This document shows, in pieces, positions 16,964 through 25,934 of a stretch of 64,000 nt of DNA. The DNA is from Candidatus Melainabacteria bacterium RIFCSPHIGHO2_02_FULL_34_12 (lineage in GTDB: Bacteria; Cyanobacteriota; Vampirovibrionia; 2-02-FULL-35-15). Both the position numbers and the translations under genes were made by a program. The notes under the pieces were generated by a model. The model had not been told where the DNA came from. It made no database searches and worked only from the letters and a program-made list of their open reading frames with translations. The stretch is from positions 70,282 to 134,281 of the forward strand of contig MFRM01000017.1 of the NCBI GenBank assembly GCA_001784555.1. Reading direction: 5' to 3'. Every line of letters starts with the position of its first letter. Within the stretch, counting starts at the first letter, position 1.

Positions 16964-18595
16964 TTAAAAATAGCATAAAGTAACTTGTGATTTTTCTTCT
17001 TCCCAGGTCAGTTCAAAATTTTGTGCAATTAAGGAATGTTTATAGCTTTCAGCCAAAGCTGGATAATCCTGCCTAAAATGAACACCTAAGCTATGTCTTC
17101 GCTCAAGAGCCAATGTACAAATCAAATTAGACAATAAAATCATATTTTTAAATTCTTGTATCTTAATATTTTGACCTAATTTGTCTACATAATATTTTTC
17201 CGAAAGATTATGTAACCAAAATTTATGTTCTCTTAATAATCTTTCATTTCTTACAAGTCCTAAAGAATTTAAATTTCTTAGTTGTAATTCATTTAATATA
17301 TTTTCAATGTCATTATCATCATATTGATTTTCATCGAATTCAACCGAGCACATTTCTTCAGCCTGAGAAAGATTTAATTCTTTTTGAGTTAAAAGAGATT
17401 CTACTAATAAATGAGGGACTACAACACATTCAAGCAATGAGTTACTTGCAAGCCTATTAGCACCATGAAAACCATTTGATGCAATTTCACCTAATGCCCA
17501 TAGACCAGGGATATTTGTTTTTCCATATAAATCAGTTTTTATTCCACCAATAAGATAATGTGCAGCAGGAGCCACAGGTATACCAGCCCCAAACAAGTCT
17601 ACTTCTCTTTCTATACATGCCTGGTAAACAGTTGGAAACCTGGTTTTAAAATATTCCTTATTAAAACTGCTAATATCCAGATAGACAAATCCTGATTTTG
17701 CTTTTTCAATTTTTTCTATTTCAGAAAGAATTGCCCTGGAAAGAACATCTCGCGGTGCCAATTCTCCCATTTTGTGATATGAAGTTGCAAAATACTCACC
17801 CTTTATATTTTTAAGCCTGGCACCTTCTCCACGGATTGCTTCTGTTATTAGTAAAGGTTCTCCATTTACATGCATTACAGTAGGATGGAACTGAATCATT
17901 TCCATATCCTGTAAATAAGCACCTGCACTATATGCAAGAGCAATACCATCGCCTGTACTGACCTGAGGGTTAGTAGTAAGTTTAAATAACCGCCCCGCTC
18001 CCCCGCTTGCAATGATTACATCACCTGCAAAAACAGAATATTTATTACCTGTTACATCACAGGCCAATACACCATTTATTCTGCCAAATTCGTTTTTTAA
18101 TAACCTAATTACTGCAGTGCCCTGAGAAATAGAAACATTAGACTCTCTGCATGCCTTATCAATAAGAGCTTTCGTAATAAATCTTCCGGAAGCATCACCA
18201 CCTATATGACAAACCCTGGCAAAAGAATGTGCAGCTTCTTTTGTTAAGTGAGGAATAGCATCATCAGTTAAATCAAATCTTATTCCATATGATATTAATT
18301 TTTCATAAGCAAGAATAGAGTTTTTAATTATTTCACGAGCTACAGAAACATTACAAAGGGACGTTCCTGCTTTTAGTGTATCCTGAAGGTGTCTCTCAAA
18401 ACTATCACCAGTACTTAAAGGAATTGCAATACCTCCCTGAGCATATAAGCTTGAGCTTTCTGTTACTGCCTCCTTAGTAAAAATACATACCGATTTCCCG
18501 GCAACAGACAGTTCAATAGCACAGATCAAACCACTTATTCCAGAGCCAATAATTACTACATCAAATTTTTCAACTGGTTTAAATCTTATCTGCAT
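16964..18595 (-). CDS. nadB: L-aspartate oxidase
   Basis: This FAD enzyme oxidizes L-aspartate to iminoaspartate for NadA. It shows FDVVIIGSGISGLICAIELS near the N-terminus, SSLYAQGGIAIPL, QFHPTVM, TEAIRGEGARL and GLWALGEIASNGFHGANRLASNSLLE. The chosen start (18595) places the FAD motif near residue 15, as in the family, and GGGAA lies upstream. An in-frame ATG at 18685 would add 30 residues and overlap nadC, which is less likely. It lies between nadC and nadA in one operon. Confidence 0.92.
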   Translation of the reverse strand: MQIRFKPVEKFDVVIIGSGISGLICAIELSVAGKSVCIFTKEAVTESSSLYAQGGIAIPLSTGDSFERHLQDTLKAGTSLCNVSVAREIIKNSILAYEKLISYGIRFDLTDDAIPHLTKEAAHSFARVCHIGGDASGRFITKALIDKACRESNVSISQGTAVIRLLKNEFGRINGVLACDVTGNKYSVFAGDVIIASGGAGRLFKLTTNPQVSTGDGIALAYSAGAYLQDMEMIQFHPTVMHVNGEPLLITEAIRGEGARLKNIKGEYFATSYHKMGELAPRDVLSRAILSEIEKIEKAKSGFVYLDISSFNKEYFKTRFPTVYQACIEREVDLFGAGIPVAPAAHYLIGGIKTDLYGKTNIPGLWALGEIASNGFHGANRLASNSLLECVVVPHLLVESLLTQKELNLSQAEEMCSVEFDENQYDDNDIENILNELQLRNLNSLGLVRNERLLREHKFWLHNLSEKYYVDKLGQNIKIQEFKNMILLSNLICTLALERRHSLGVHFRQDYPALAESYKHSLIAQNFELTWEEEKSQVTLCYF

Positions 18596-18648
18596 TTCAA
18601 TTTCCCAGAGTTTATGAAGGATTACATTAAAAAGCTTATCAAAGAAAG

Positions 18649-19482
18649 CTACAACAGCTGCTCTTCCAGAGAAAAATCTATCCAATTTGAGTGTTTAATA
18701 AAATAACTTGTCGAAATATAATCAACACCAGTAACAGCATATTTCTTAATATTGTCAATTGATATTTGTCCGCTGGCTTCAGAATATATATTTCCCGGCA
18801 ATAGCTTTAAAGCATTTTTTAAGCCCTGTGGATTCCAGTTATCAAACATAATAATATCTGGTTTTACAGAAACAGCTTCATGCAATTCTTTAAGATTGCT
18901 TACTTCAACTTCAATTTTAGTTTTTTTTGAAATTTTTCTTCTAGCTTTTTTTACTGCATTACCAATACCACCTGCAGCTTTTATATGATTATCCTTAATT
19001 AGAATCATCTCACTTAAGTTAAATCTATGATTTTTAGCTCCCCCGCATAAAACTGCATATTTTTCTAAGGTTCGTAGATTTGGAGTAGTCTTTCGAGTAT
19101 CAAGCAGAGTAACTTTTAATCCTTTTGTCTTATTTACAAGCCTTGAAGTACATGTAGCAATTCCAGAAAGATGCCCAATAAAATTCAGCGCAGTTCTTTC
19201 AGCTTTTAAAATTGATCTTGTGTTTCCATAAACAGTTGCAAGGGTTTTACCTTTACTAATAAGCTGACCATCCTTAAAACGAGGCTTAATAATTAAATTT
19301 TTATCCAGTGCTTTAAAAACTTCTTTAAATATTCCTATTCCGCAAAGAGTACAATTTTCATTTAAGATTAGAGCAAAAGTTGATTTATGCTTCTTTGGTA
19401 TAAGCAAATCTGTGGTTATATCTCCTTTATGTCCAAGATCTTCTTTTAACGCACTTAAAATAATCCGAGAAACGCTTTTCAT
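18649..19482 (-). CDS. nadC: nicotinate-nucleotide diphosphorylase (carboxylating)
   Basis: It converts quinolinate and PRPP to nicotinate mononucleotide. It has the quinolinate phosphoribosyltransferase features EDLGHKGDITTDLL, AERTALNFIGHLSGIAT, LLDTRKTTPNLR, GGAKNHRFNLSEMILIKDNH and IMFDNW. The length (277 aa) is normal. A perfect TATAAT (19496-19491) ends 8 nt before the ATG, overlapping the end of the preceding gene, so the NAD operon probably has its own promoter and a leaderless start. Confidence 0.94.
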   Translation of the reverse strand: MKSVSRIILSALKEDLGHKGDITTDLLIPKKHKSTFALILNENCTLCGIGIFKEVFKALDKNLIIKPRFKDGQLISKGKTLATVYGNTRSILKAERTALNFIGHLSGIATCTSRLVNKTKGLKVTLLDTRKTTPNLRTLEKYAVLCGGAKNHRFNLSEMILIKDNHIKAAGGIGNAVKKARRKISKKTKIEVEVSNLKELHEAVSVKPDIIMFDNWNPQGLKNALKLLPGNIYSEASGQISIDNIKKYAVTGVDYISTSYFIKHSNWIDFSLEEQLL

Positions 19483-19490
19483 ACAAATAA

Positions 19491-19496
19491 ATTATA
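19491..19496 (-). promoter_or_regulatory. -10 box of the nadCBA operon
   Basis: TATAAT on the minus strand lies 8 nt before the nadC ATG, across the stop codon of the upstream gene. There is no Shine-Dalgarno, which fits a leaderless transcript. Confidence 0.45.
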
Positions 19497-21375
19497 AAGG
19501 AGAGGGGGTTTGTTCAGGAGTTTGGGTTGCATTAAGAACAGCTTGCTTTGCAATAAATTCCTGCTTAATTTGTTCAAATAATTTTTCTTCAGGAAACAGA
19601 ACTCTTTGTCCTACTCGTAATGTAAATTTTTTATCACCTTTTACAAGCTCAATAGTAGGATCATCACTTCTTGATTTGCTCTTGGAAATCTGCTTAACAT
19701 ACCAGTCTTCCAATGGATCCAACACAGATATTTCTGTCCTGTTAGGAACAGCCATACTTAATACAGCTTTAAGCTTAGTTTCACGTGTTAGTTTATCATC
19801 ATCAACTTTTACACTGTAATCAGCCACATAAACATTTACCAGTGCCAGATTTTTATTTTCTACACTTACGATTCCCACCAGTTCAACTTGTTTTCTTTGG
19901 AGAGGAATCTCAGGCAATGGTTGTTCTTTGGCTTCTTCCTTGGCTTTTTGTTCAATGACTGGCTGTAAAATCAAATCCTGTCCAAAAGGATCAGATCTGG
20001 TTTCTATAGATTCTCTTGCTTTTAAGATTAAAGCTTCTCGTTCTTTATCAGTAATAGGCTTAAATATTTCTTTTTCAGAAACTTTTTTTCCGTTAGATTC
20101 TGTAAATCGTTTTTCATCTTTTTGAGCATTCAGTGCTTTCTCTTTTTTCGTAAAGAAATCTCTTACAACAACCTTTTCATCATCAGGATAGTCTTTATTT
20201 CCCTTAAACAAATTAGGAAGAGCATAAGTCCAGAATAAATAACCAATAGTAGCAGCCACTCCACCTGCTATAACTATTCTTACTGGTGTAAGTTTGGACC
20301 CGCCGGAATTTTGAAACATTTTATTTGCTCCTCGTATGTTTCCTAGACCTAAGTCTACCTTATTAATTTCACCCCAAAAAGTACTGCTTTTCATTTCCTT
20401 TATATTTAGTTTTTCACTAAACATATCAGGAATCTGAGGGTCGGGAACATTAGGCATAATTGCTTTAAGTACTGGAGTATTAGAAATCTTATTTGCTTGT
20501 GGCTCAAGATTTTGGCTTACATATGGAAGCTCAAGTATTGGTTTTATTGTTTCCTCTTTATCCATGACCTCAAGTTCCGGCAAGGGTTTATCTTTCTCAG
20601 TAACTAGTTCTTTAGTTTCAGGCTTTTCAGCTAATTCAGCTAATTCATCCGTAAGTTCTGACTCAAGACCACCACTAAATATACTTTCTAGCCCTTCATA
20701 TTTATGCTCTTTAATTCCCCAGGGAAATTTATTTTCTGTTTTTGGGGCTTCTTCTAATGGCTCCTCTTCAGAAAGAGGATCTTCTTTTTTAGCTAAATTT
20801 TCTTTTAGAAAATATGGCTTCTTTTTTGTTTTGTTTTTTTCCTTTATTTCTTTTTTCTTTTCTGTTGTTACCTCAAGGCTTTCTGCTTTCTTTTTGTTTT
20901 CTGGTTTCGGAGGCCAAACAAAAGACTCACCCTCGCTTGATGAACTAACAATGTTTTCTTTGGTTGCTTCTGGAGTTATTACCTCAGGTGAGATTATTAC
21001 ACTTTCTTCTTCCTGAATTATTTGGGATTCAAGATTAAATGTGATGTCCGGTTCTTCAGAGCTCTGAGGTAGTGTTGGAATATCATCCTTGTCAATTTTT
21101 CTTCTGAGTGGGTTTACTGAAGTTTCCTCATAATTAAGTGTCGAGGTTTTCCTTCGTGGAATTGCTGAGGGAAAAATCGCATCATCAAGGGATACTTTAA
21201 TAAGCTTTGTAGCTGTAAACTGCTTGTATAAATTTTGAAATCCGGATAGTTTAATCTTTTTAAAATTGATACGAGGCACTAATGACTTAACGTCAGACAA
21301 TGTATAAGATAAGAGCATCCTCTCAAGATTATTTTCTTGGACCATGATTTCTTTTTTATCAGAGAATATTTTCAT
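19492..21375 (-). CDS. large single-pass membrane protein next to PilB, possible pilus/secretion accessory
   Basis: The 627-aa protein has a short N-terminal region, a long Glu/Lys/Pro-rich disordered stretch (about residues 90-330), one transmembrane helix (IVIAGGVAATIGYLFWTYAL, near residue 380) and a C-terminal domain (about 500-610) of beta-rich character (KQVELVGIVSVENKNLALVNV; FTLRVGQRVL). Cytoplasmic tail, one helix and a small periplasmic beta domain recall GspC/PilP-type parts of type II secretion or type IV pilus machines. It starts 27 nt after the PilB-like gene. The family is not recognised; the role is inferred from layout. Confidence 0.6.
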   Translation of the reverse strand: MKIFSDKKEIMVQENNLERMLLSYTLSDVKSLVPRINFKKIKLSGFQNLYKQFTATKLIKVSLDDAIFPSAIPRRKTSTLNYEETSVNPLRRKIDKDDIPTLPQSSEEPDITFNLESQIIQEEESVIISPEVITPEATKENIVSSSSEGESFVWPPKPENKKKAESLEVTTEKKKEIKEKNKTKKKPYFLKENLAKKEDPLSEEEPLEEAPKTENKFPWGIKEHKYEGLESIFSGGLESELTDELAELAEKPETKELVTEKDKPLPELEVMDKEETIKPILELPYVSQNLEPQANKISNTPVLKAIMPNVPDPQIPDMFSEKLNIKEMKSSTFWGEINKVDLGLGNIRGANKMFQNSGGSKLTPVRIVIAGGVAATIGYLFWTYALPNLFKGNKDYPDDEKVVVRDFFTKKEKALNAQKDEKRFTESNGKKVSEKEIFKPITDKEREALILKARESIETRSDPFGQDLILQPVIEQKAKEEAKEQPLPEIPLQRKQVELVGIVSVENKNLALVNVYVADYSVKVDDDKLTRETKLKAVLSMAVPNRTEISVLDPLEDWYVKQISKSKSRSDDPTIELVKGDKKFTLRVGQRVLFPEEKLFEQIKQEFIAKQAVLNATQTPEQTPSPL

Positions 21376-21402
21376 CAGCTTAATATTTTATTTGCTGATG
21401 CT

Positions 21403-23103
21403 TTAGGGTAGGGGAATTACTCTGAGTAATTCTTCTAGAGTGGTTTTTCTCTTTCGTACCTTTTGAACTCCTGCATGAGCCAGTGTTGGAACTCCCTGCC
21501 TAGTTAATTCAGCTTTAATATCATTCAGATTTGCTCTTTCCTGAATCATCTGCTGAAGTTTTTCATTAACAGGCATAATTTCAAAAACACCTTCTCTGCC
21601 AGAATATCCCAGGTTATTACATTTCTCACACCCCTGAGCTTTTGCAAACATTTCGTTTGTTGAAGACGTTAAATGCAATAACTCAAGTTCCTCAGCTGAC
21701 GGTTTATATTCTTTATGACATGAACAAACTTTCCTAACCAATCTTTGGGCTAAAACACCAATTAATGCACTGGAAATAAGGTAAGGCTCAATTCCCATAT
21801 CCATTAATCTGACAATAGTACTTGAAGCATCATTAGTATGTAATGTACTTAGGACTAAATGTCCTGTTAATGCAGCCTGAATTGCAATTTCTGCAGTTTC
21901 AAGGTCACGAATTTCCCCAATCATTACAATGTCTGGATCCTGACGAAGTATACTTCTTAACCCAGCAGAAAAAGAAAGACCAGCCTTTGCATTTACCTGA
22001 ACCTGATTAACCCTGGCAAGCTGATATTCTACAGGATCTTCTACCGTTACAACGTTTTTTGTAGTATCCACCAGTTTAGCCAGGCTGGTATATAAAGTGC
22101 TTGTTTTACCTGAACCTGTTGGCCCGGTAATTAATATCATTCCCTGACTTCTTCCTAGCCACTCCTCATAAAGAGCAAGTCTTCCTTTAGGCATTCCAAG
22201 ATCCAAAAGATTACTGAAATTATTTTCATGAGGGAGCATTCTAATTACACATTTTTCACCGTGCAATGTAGGAAGAGTTGAAACACGGAGATCAACTCTC
22301 TGTCCACCTAAAATCTCAGTTACACGACCATCCTGCGGCTGTCTTTGCTCAGCAATATTTAAATCAGCAATGATTTTTATACGTGCAATAACTACTTTTC
22401 TTAAATCCTGAACAGTGGAAAAATATCTGCAAACATCTCTTAAAATACCATCAATTCTGAATCTTACAATCAATCCTTTTGTGGTCGGCTCAAAGTGAAT
22501 ATCACTGGCTCTTTGGTTTAAGGCTTCACCCATTAACGCTCTTACATCATTTGCAATTGCTCCTTCGTCAGTTGCCATGATTTGGCGAATAGGTATTCTT
22601 TCAATGGTAGCTTCTAATTCAGCACCAAGCTTTGCTTGCGGAGCACTTAAGGAAGCTTCCTCAGGTTTTTGTTGCTGCATCTGCATCCCTGGTTTTTGTT
22701 TCAGGGTGGTTTGTGGTGATGCTTTTCCATCATATTGAGAAGTTTTAGTAGGTATATTTGCAGATGTTTTTCCTATAAGTGCAAACCATTTATCCCAGCT
22801 TTCTATGCCTATGTTTTTAAATTCAATCTGGCAACCATTTAAGAAATCTGAAAGTAAATTCCTTAAAGAAGGATCATGATTTTCAGGCACACCTACATAG
22901 AGTTTATTGTTCCAAAATAGAAGTGGAATGGCTTGTTCTGCAGGCCATGAAGAAGGCATTGCAGAAAGTAATTGTTTATCAAGGTACTCAAAATTTAAAT
23001 TTCCAAGTTGATCAACAAGCAGAACCAGTGCATTATCTAATGTGGTCTTCCCGTTTTTTAACAGTTGAGTTAAAGATAATTTAGAAGGATTTGCAATCAC
23101 CAT
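21403..23103 (-). CDS. type IV pilus / type II secretion assembly ATPase (PilB/GspE family)
   Basis: This is a cytoplasmic hexameric motor ATPase. After an N-terminal MshEN-like region and a Gln/Pro linker come the Asp box (VEDPVEYQ), Walker A (GPTGSGKT, residues 327-334), Walker B (DIVMIGEIRD), the His box (TGHLVLSTLHTND) and a zinc-binding set, VCSCHKEY...CEKCNNLGY. These identify the GspE/PilB extension-motor branch rather than PilT. The 566 aa length is normal. No pilC, pilT or pilin gene is in the window, so pilus versus secretion cannot be decided. Confidence 0.93.
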   Translation of the reverse strand: MVIANPSKLSLTQLLKNGKTTLDNALVLLVDQLGNLNFEYLDKQLLSAMPSSWPAEQAIPLLFWNNKLYVGVPENHDPSLRNLLSDFLNGCQIEFKNIGIESWDKWFALIGKTSANIPTKTSQYDGKASPQTTLKQKPGMQMQQQKPEEASLSAPQAKLGAELEATIERIPIRQIMATDEGAIANDVRALMGEALNQRASDIHFEPTTKGLIVRFRIDGILRDVCRYFSTVQDLRKVVIARIKIIADLNIAEQRQPQDGRVTEILGGQRVDLRVSTLPTLHGEKCVIRMLPHENNFSNLLDLGMPKGRLALYEEWLGRSQGMILITGPTGSGKTSTLYTSLAKLVDTTKNVVTVEDPVEYQLARVNQVQVNAKAGLSFSAGLRSILRQDPDIVMIGEIRDLETAEIAIQAALTGHLVLSTLHTNDASSTIVRLMDMGIEPYLISSALIGVLAQRLVRKVCSCHKEYKPSAEELELLHLTSSTNEMFAKAQGCEKCNNLGYSGREGVFEIMPVNEKLQQMIQERANLNDIKAELTRQGVPTLAHAGVQKVRKRKTTLEELLRVIPLP

Positions 23104-23347
23104 ATATTAATTATTCCCTATTTATTTTCGAAACATTAGTTTTTAAAAATTCTTGACGTAAAACTGAAGTAACATTTTCAATTATTTCAATTTTTAAAAT
23201 AAAATATCATTTTATTAATTATCAAAACAACCTGTGCTATAAAATCTCCTATATTTTGAGGATATCTGTACTAATGTTAATACCAAGAAATCTTGAATTT
23301 TTACCATGTTTTGTACTTATTATCATCAAGTGACCAAAGGTTAAGAG

Positions 23348-24658
23348 TTAACTAAAAGCCTCTATTTCATCCACCTGCTTAGGAGTTCCTTCAGTTAAAA
23401 CCTTATTTCCTGACTTTGTAATTAAAATATCATCTTCAATTCGAATCCCTATACCTTTAAATTTCTCCGGTACATCATCCAATTCACTGGAAATATATAT
23501 CCCTGGTTCAACTGTCATTACCATCCCAGATACAAGTTTTATTGATTTATCATTTTTATCAAGGTATGGGCCTGCATCATGAACATCCAAACCAAGCCAA
23601 TGGCTTAATTTATGCATAAAATATTTTCTGTATTTTTTCTTAGCAATAATTTCCTGAATGCTTCCTTTTAAAAGCTTTAAATCCTTTAATCCTTCAACAA
23701 GAATTTCTACAGCCTTATTATACGAATCTATAAACCTTTTTCCTGGTTTCATAAGTTCTATTGATTTAATTTGTGATTCCAGAACAATTTCATAAAGTGC
23801 TTTCTGAGGTGCAGTAAATTTTTTATTTGCTGGAAATGTTCTCGTTAAATCCGACGCATAGTATTTATATTCACATCCTGCATCAATTAAAATCAAATCA
23901 TTTTTTTTAATTTTTTCAGAGTTGTTAATGTAATGAAGAATGGTAGCGTTTTTCCCGGCTCCAACAATAGATGAATATGCAGGTCCCAAAGAACCTGATT
24001 TTTTAAACTTATATTCAAGAATTGCTTCTAATTCGTATTCGTACATTCCAGGCTTTGCATAAGACATAGCTAAGATATGTGCATCCTTTGATATATCAGC
24101 TGCTTTTTTCATACAATCAATTTCAAGCTCATCTTTTATAAGTCGCAGGCAGGACAGAATTTCAAAAGGCTCATTTACTCCTTTAGGAGATCTTGCTCCA
24201 GATCTGTTGCTTTTTCTTATATCATTAATTAATTTTAATATTTTCTGATCATGGTCAGGATATTTTCCAAGAGAATAATAAATGTATTCTTTACCTGAAA
24301 TAAAGTCTTCCAATTTTTCAAAAAACTTTGAATATTCAAATGCTAAATCAGCCTTAAATATTGATTTTGCACCATTAATACCAATTTGTTTACCAGTCCA
24401 GATTTCTTTTTCTCTGTCTTTGGGTTCAACAAATAATACATAAAAAGATTTGTGTCTTTCTTTTATAAGAAGACAAGCCGAGTTAGGCTCATCAAAACCA
24501 GTTAAATAATAAAAATCCGAATCTGGCTTAAATCTGTATTCAACATCATTTGATCTTATTGAAGCAGGTTTATTCAGAAGGATAAGTATTGAGTTTTCAG
24601 GAAGTTCGCTTAATACTTTCTTCCTCCTTCTCATGTAATATATATAATCTTTTTTCAT
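23348..24658 (-). CDS. pepP: Xaa-Pro aminopeptidase (M24B, PepP-like)
   Basis: It removes an N-terminal residue preceding proline. It has the N-terminal creatinase-like domain (DSDFYYLTGFDEPNS) and the pita-bread fold with the five metal ligands: Asp in LILIDAGCEY, Asp in YASDLTRTFP, His in HKLSHWLGLDVHD, and Glu residues in TVEPGIYI and RIEDDILI. The length (436 aa) matches E. coli PepP. No Shine-Dalgarno is evident. It is probably cotranscribed with the exported Pro/Ala-rich protein that precedes it by 54 nt. Confidence 0.92.
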   Translation of the reverse strand: MKKDYIYYMRRRKKVLSELPENSILILLNKPASIRSNDVEYRFKPDSDFYYLTGFDEPNSACLLIKERHKSFYVLFVEPKDREKEIWTGKQIGINGAKSIFKADLAFEYSKFFEKLEDFISGKEYIYYSLGKYPDHDQKILKLINDIRKSNRSGARSPKGVNEPFEILSCLRLIKDELEIDCMKKAADISKDAHILAMSYAKPGMYEYELEAILEYKFKKSGSLGPAYSSIVGAGKNATILHYINNSEKIKKNDLILIDAGCEYKYYASDLTRTFPANKKFTAPQKALYEIVLESQIKSIELMKPGKRFIDSYNKAVEILVEGLKDLKLLKGSIQEIIAKKKYRKYFMHKLSHWLGLDVHDAGPYLDKNDKSIKLVSGMVMTVEPGIYISSELDDVPEKFKGIGIRIEDDILITKSGNKVLTEGTPKQVDEIEAFS

Positions 24659-24712
24659 TTTTACAACTTTACAACCTTACAACTTCACAAATACCCTCAA
24701 CAACTTTTAGAC

Positions 24713-25582
24713 TTATTCACCAAAAGGATTTGCTGGTCGCGTAGTGTCACCTGAAGCAGGGGAGGGAGAATTTTTAGCTGCAGGAGTTACCGCAGCCGCA
24801 GCTGGTAAAGAATTTTGCGCAGGTGGTTGTGCAGTACTTCCTGTGGTTTGTAATGTTTGTGATGTACCAGCTCCCTGGCTTTGTGGAGAAGGTACAGATG
24901 AATCAGCTGGTGTCTTAGTAGTATCAGAAGAAGGTGATTTTGCAGCAGGAGAACCTACAGCTGCAGGAGGTGGCGGAGGCGGTGTATTTTGCTGAGTCGT
25001 AGTCTCTTTAAGAGATTCATCCCTGCGATCTTTTTTAGATTTTTGATTTGTATTTGTACCTGAAAAATATGATGGTACAGTCTTTGCACCAAATGTTGGT
25101 TTTGATTTTACAGAAGCAGCTTTATCATCAGCAGTATTTGGTTTCATTAAGTATGCAATTCCATCAACATCTATAATTTCCACCCTTGCTGTCGGATTAA
25201 ATAATATTTTAGACACAGAAAAATTTTGTAATTCATCCAAATAATCACCTGCCGCATATTCAACAGGCGGATCTTCAGGTGTAGTAACATTCTTAATAAG
25301 CGTCTTTGGTTTATTACCTATTAAATAAATTGCAATTATTTTATATGTTTCAGTAGGATCTACTTTTGATTTTGACTCTGCCTCAGCCTCAGCTTCATCC
25401 TCTGATTCTTTAGAAATCTTGTTATCTGTTTTTCCCCCAACTACCTTATCTTCTTTTACAGCTTTATTTACTACATCCTTAATAACATCAGAATCTGAAA
25501 AAGCAATAAGATAAAAGTTTGAAAACAACAAAGAAGAAATCAGTAAACATGTAAGATATATTTTAAGCATTATTGAATTCAT
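24713..25582 (-). CDS. exported protein with a Pro/Ala/Ser-rich tail
   Basis: I do not recognise this protein. It starts with a signal sequence (LTCLLISSLLFSNFYLIAF), then an acidic segment (EDEAEAEAESKSK), a small folded region (about residues 78-150, KIIAIYLIGNKPKTLIKNV ... VEIIDVDGIAYLMKP) and a long low-complexity Pro, Ala, Ser and Thr tail with a run of seven prolines. The folded part is similar in size and style to PilP/GspC periplasmic domains, which would fit the nearby PilB gene, but this is a guess. The tail codons are more GC-rich than the neighbourhood. Confidence 0.6.
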   Translation of the reverse strand: MNSIMLKIYLTCLLISSLLFSNFYLIAFSDSDVIKDVVNKAVKEDKVVGGKTDNKISKESEDEAEAEAESKSKVDPTETYKIIAIYLIGNKPKTLIKNVTTPEDPPVEYAAGDYLDELQNFSVSKILFNPTARVEIIDVDGIAYLMKPNTADDKAASVKSKPTFGAKTVPSYFSGTNTNQKSKKDRRDESLKETTTQQNTPPPPPPAAVGSPAAKSPSSDTTKTPADSSVPSPQSQGAGTSQTLQTTGSTAQPPAQNSLPAAAAVTPAAKNSPSPASGDTTRPANPFGE

Positions 25583-25626
25583 ATTTTATAACAGTAATTT
25601 TGAGATTAATTCCACTGTTTTTACTC

Positions 25627-25733
25627 AGCTGGCTCTGCGGTGACGTTGCTCCTCGAGCCAGCTTTGCATAGTGCACTTGGATAAATCAATCTTAACGTTT
25701 TTTAGGTTTTGCCGAACAAGTCGGACAAAACCT
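25627..25733. repeat. double-hairpin repeat, copy 1
   Basis: Hairpin I: AGCTGGCTC (25627-25635) pairs with GAGCCAGCT (25655-25663) around the 19-nt loop TGCGGTGACGTTGCTCCTC. Hairpin II: AGGTTTTGCCGA (25704-25715) pairs with TCGG-A-CAAAACCT (25721-25733), leaving one bulged A. The copy at 29664-29741 has the same loop and the same bulge but changed, still complementary stems. Confidence 0.8.
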
Positions 25734-25918
25734 TTATCAATTAATTGTTTTACTCTAATCATTACAATATACCTGAGCAGTTACATTCTACTTAATTAAG
25801 ACGATCAGTCTATTAATTTCTTACCCAAAAGCCTAATCAAATTAAGCTATCAATATATCTTACAGTCATATGCATAACTTTTTACTTAAATACAGGAAAA
25901 AATAGCAAAAAAAAGCTC

Positions 25919-25924
25919 TATAAT
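25919..25924 (+). promoter_or_regulatory. -10 box before nuoN
   Basis: TATAAT ends 10 nt before the nuoN ATG. No Shine-Dalgarno lies between them, so the transcript is probably leaderless or nearly so. Confidence 0.45.
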
Positions 25925-25934
25925 TCTTTCTGTA

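Larger units (their letters stand above)
25583..25934. other. 352-nt gap with structured repeat and nuoN promoter
   Basis: This divergent intergenic region holds the double-hairpin repeat at 25627-25733 and, at its right end, the likely nuoN -10 box. The rest is plain AT-rich sequence in which I see no gene or riboswitch. Confidence 0.6.

Noticed and set aside
24744..24995. Antisense frame within the Pro/Ala-rich protein gene
   Set aside because: It is the mirror of a low-complexity tail; no start signal and no independent evidence.
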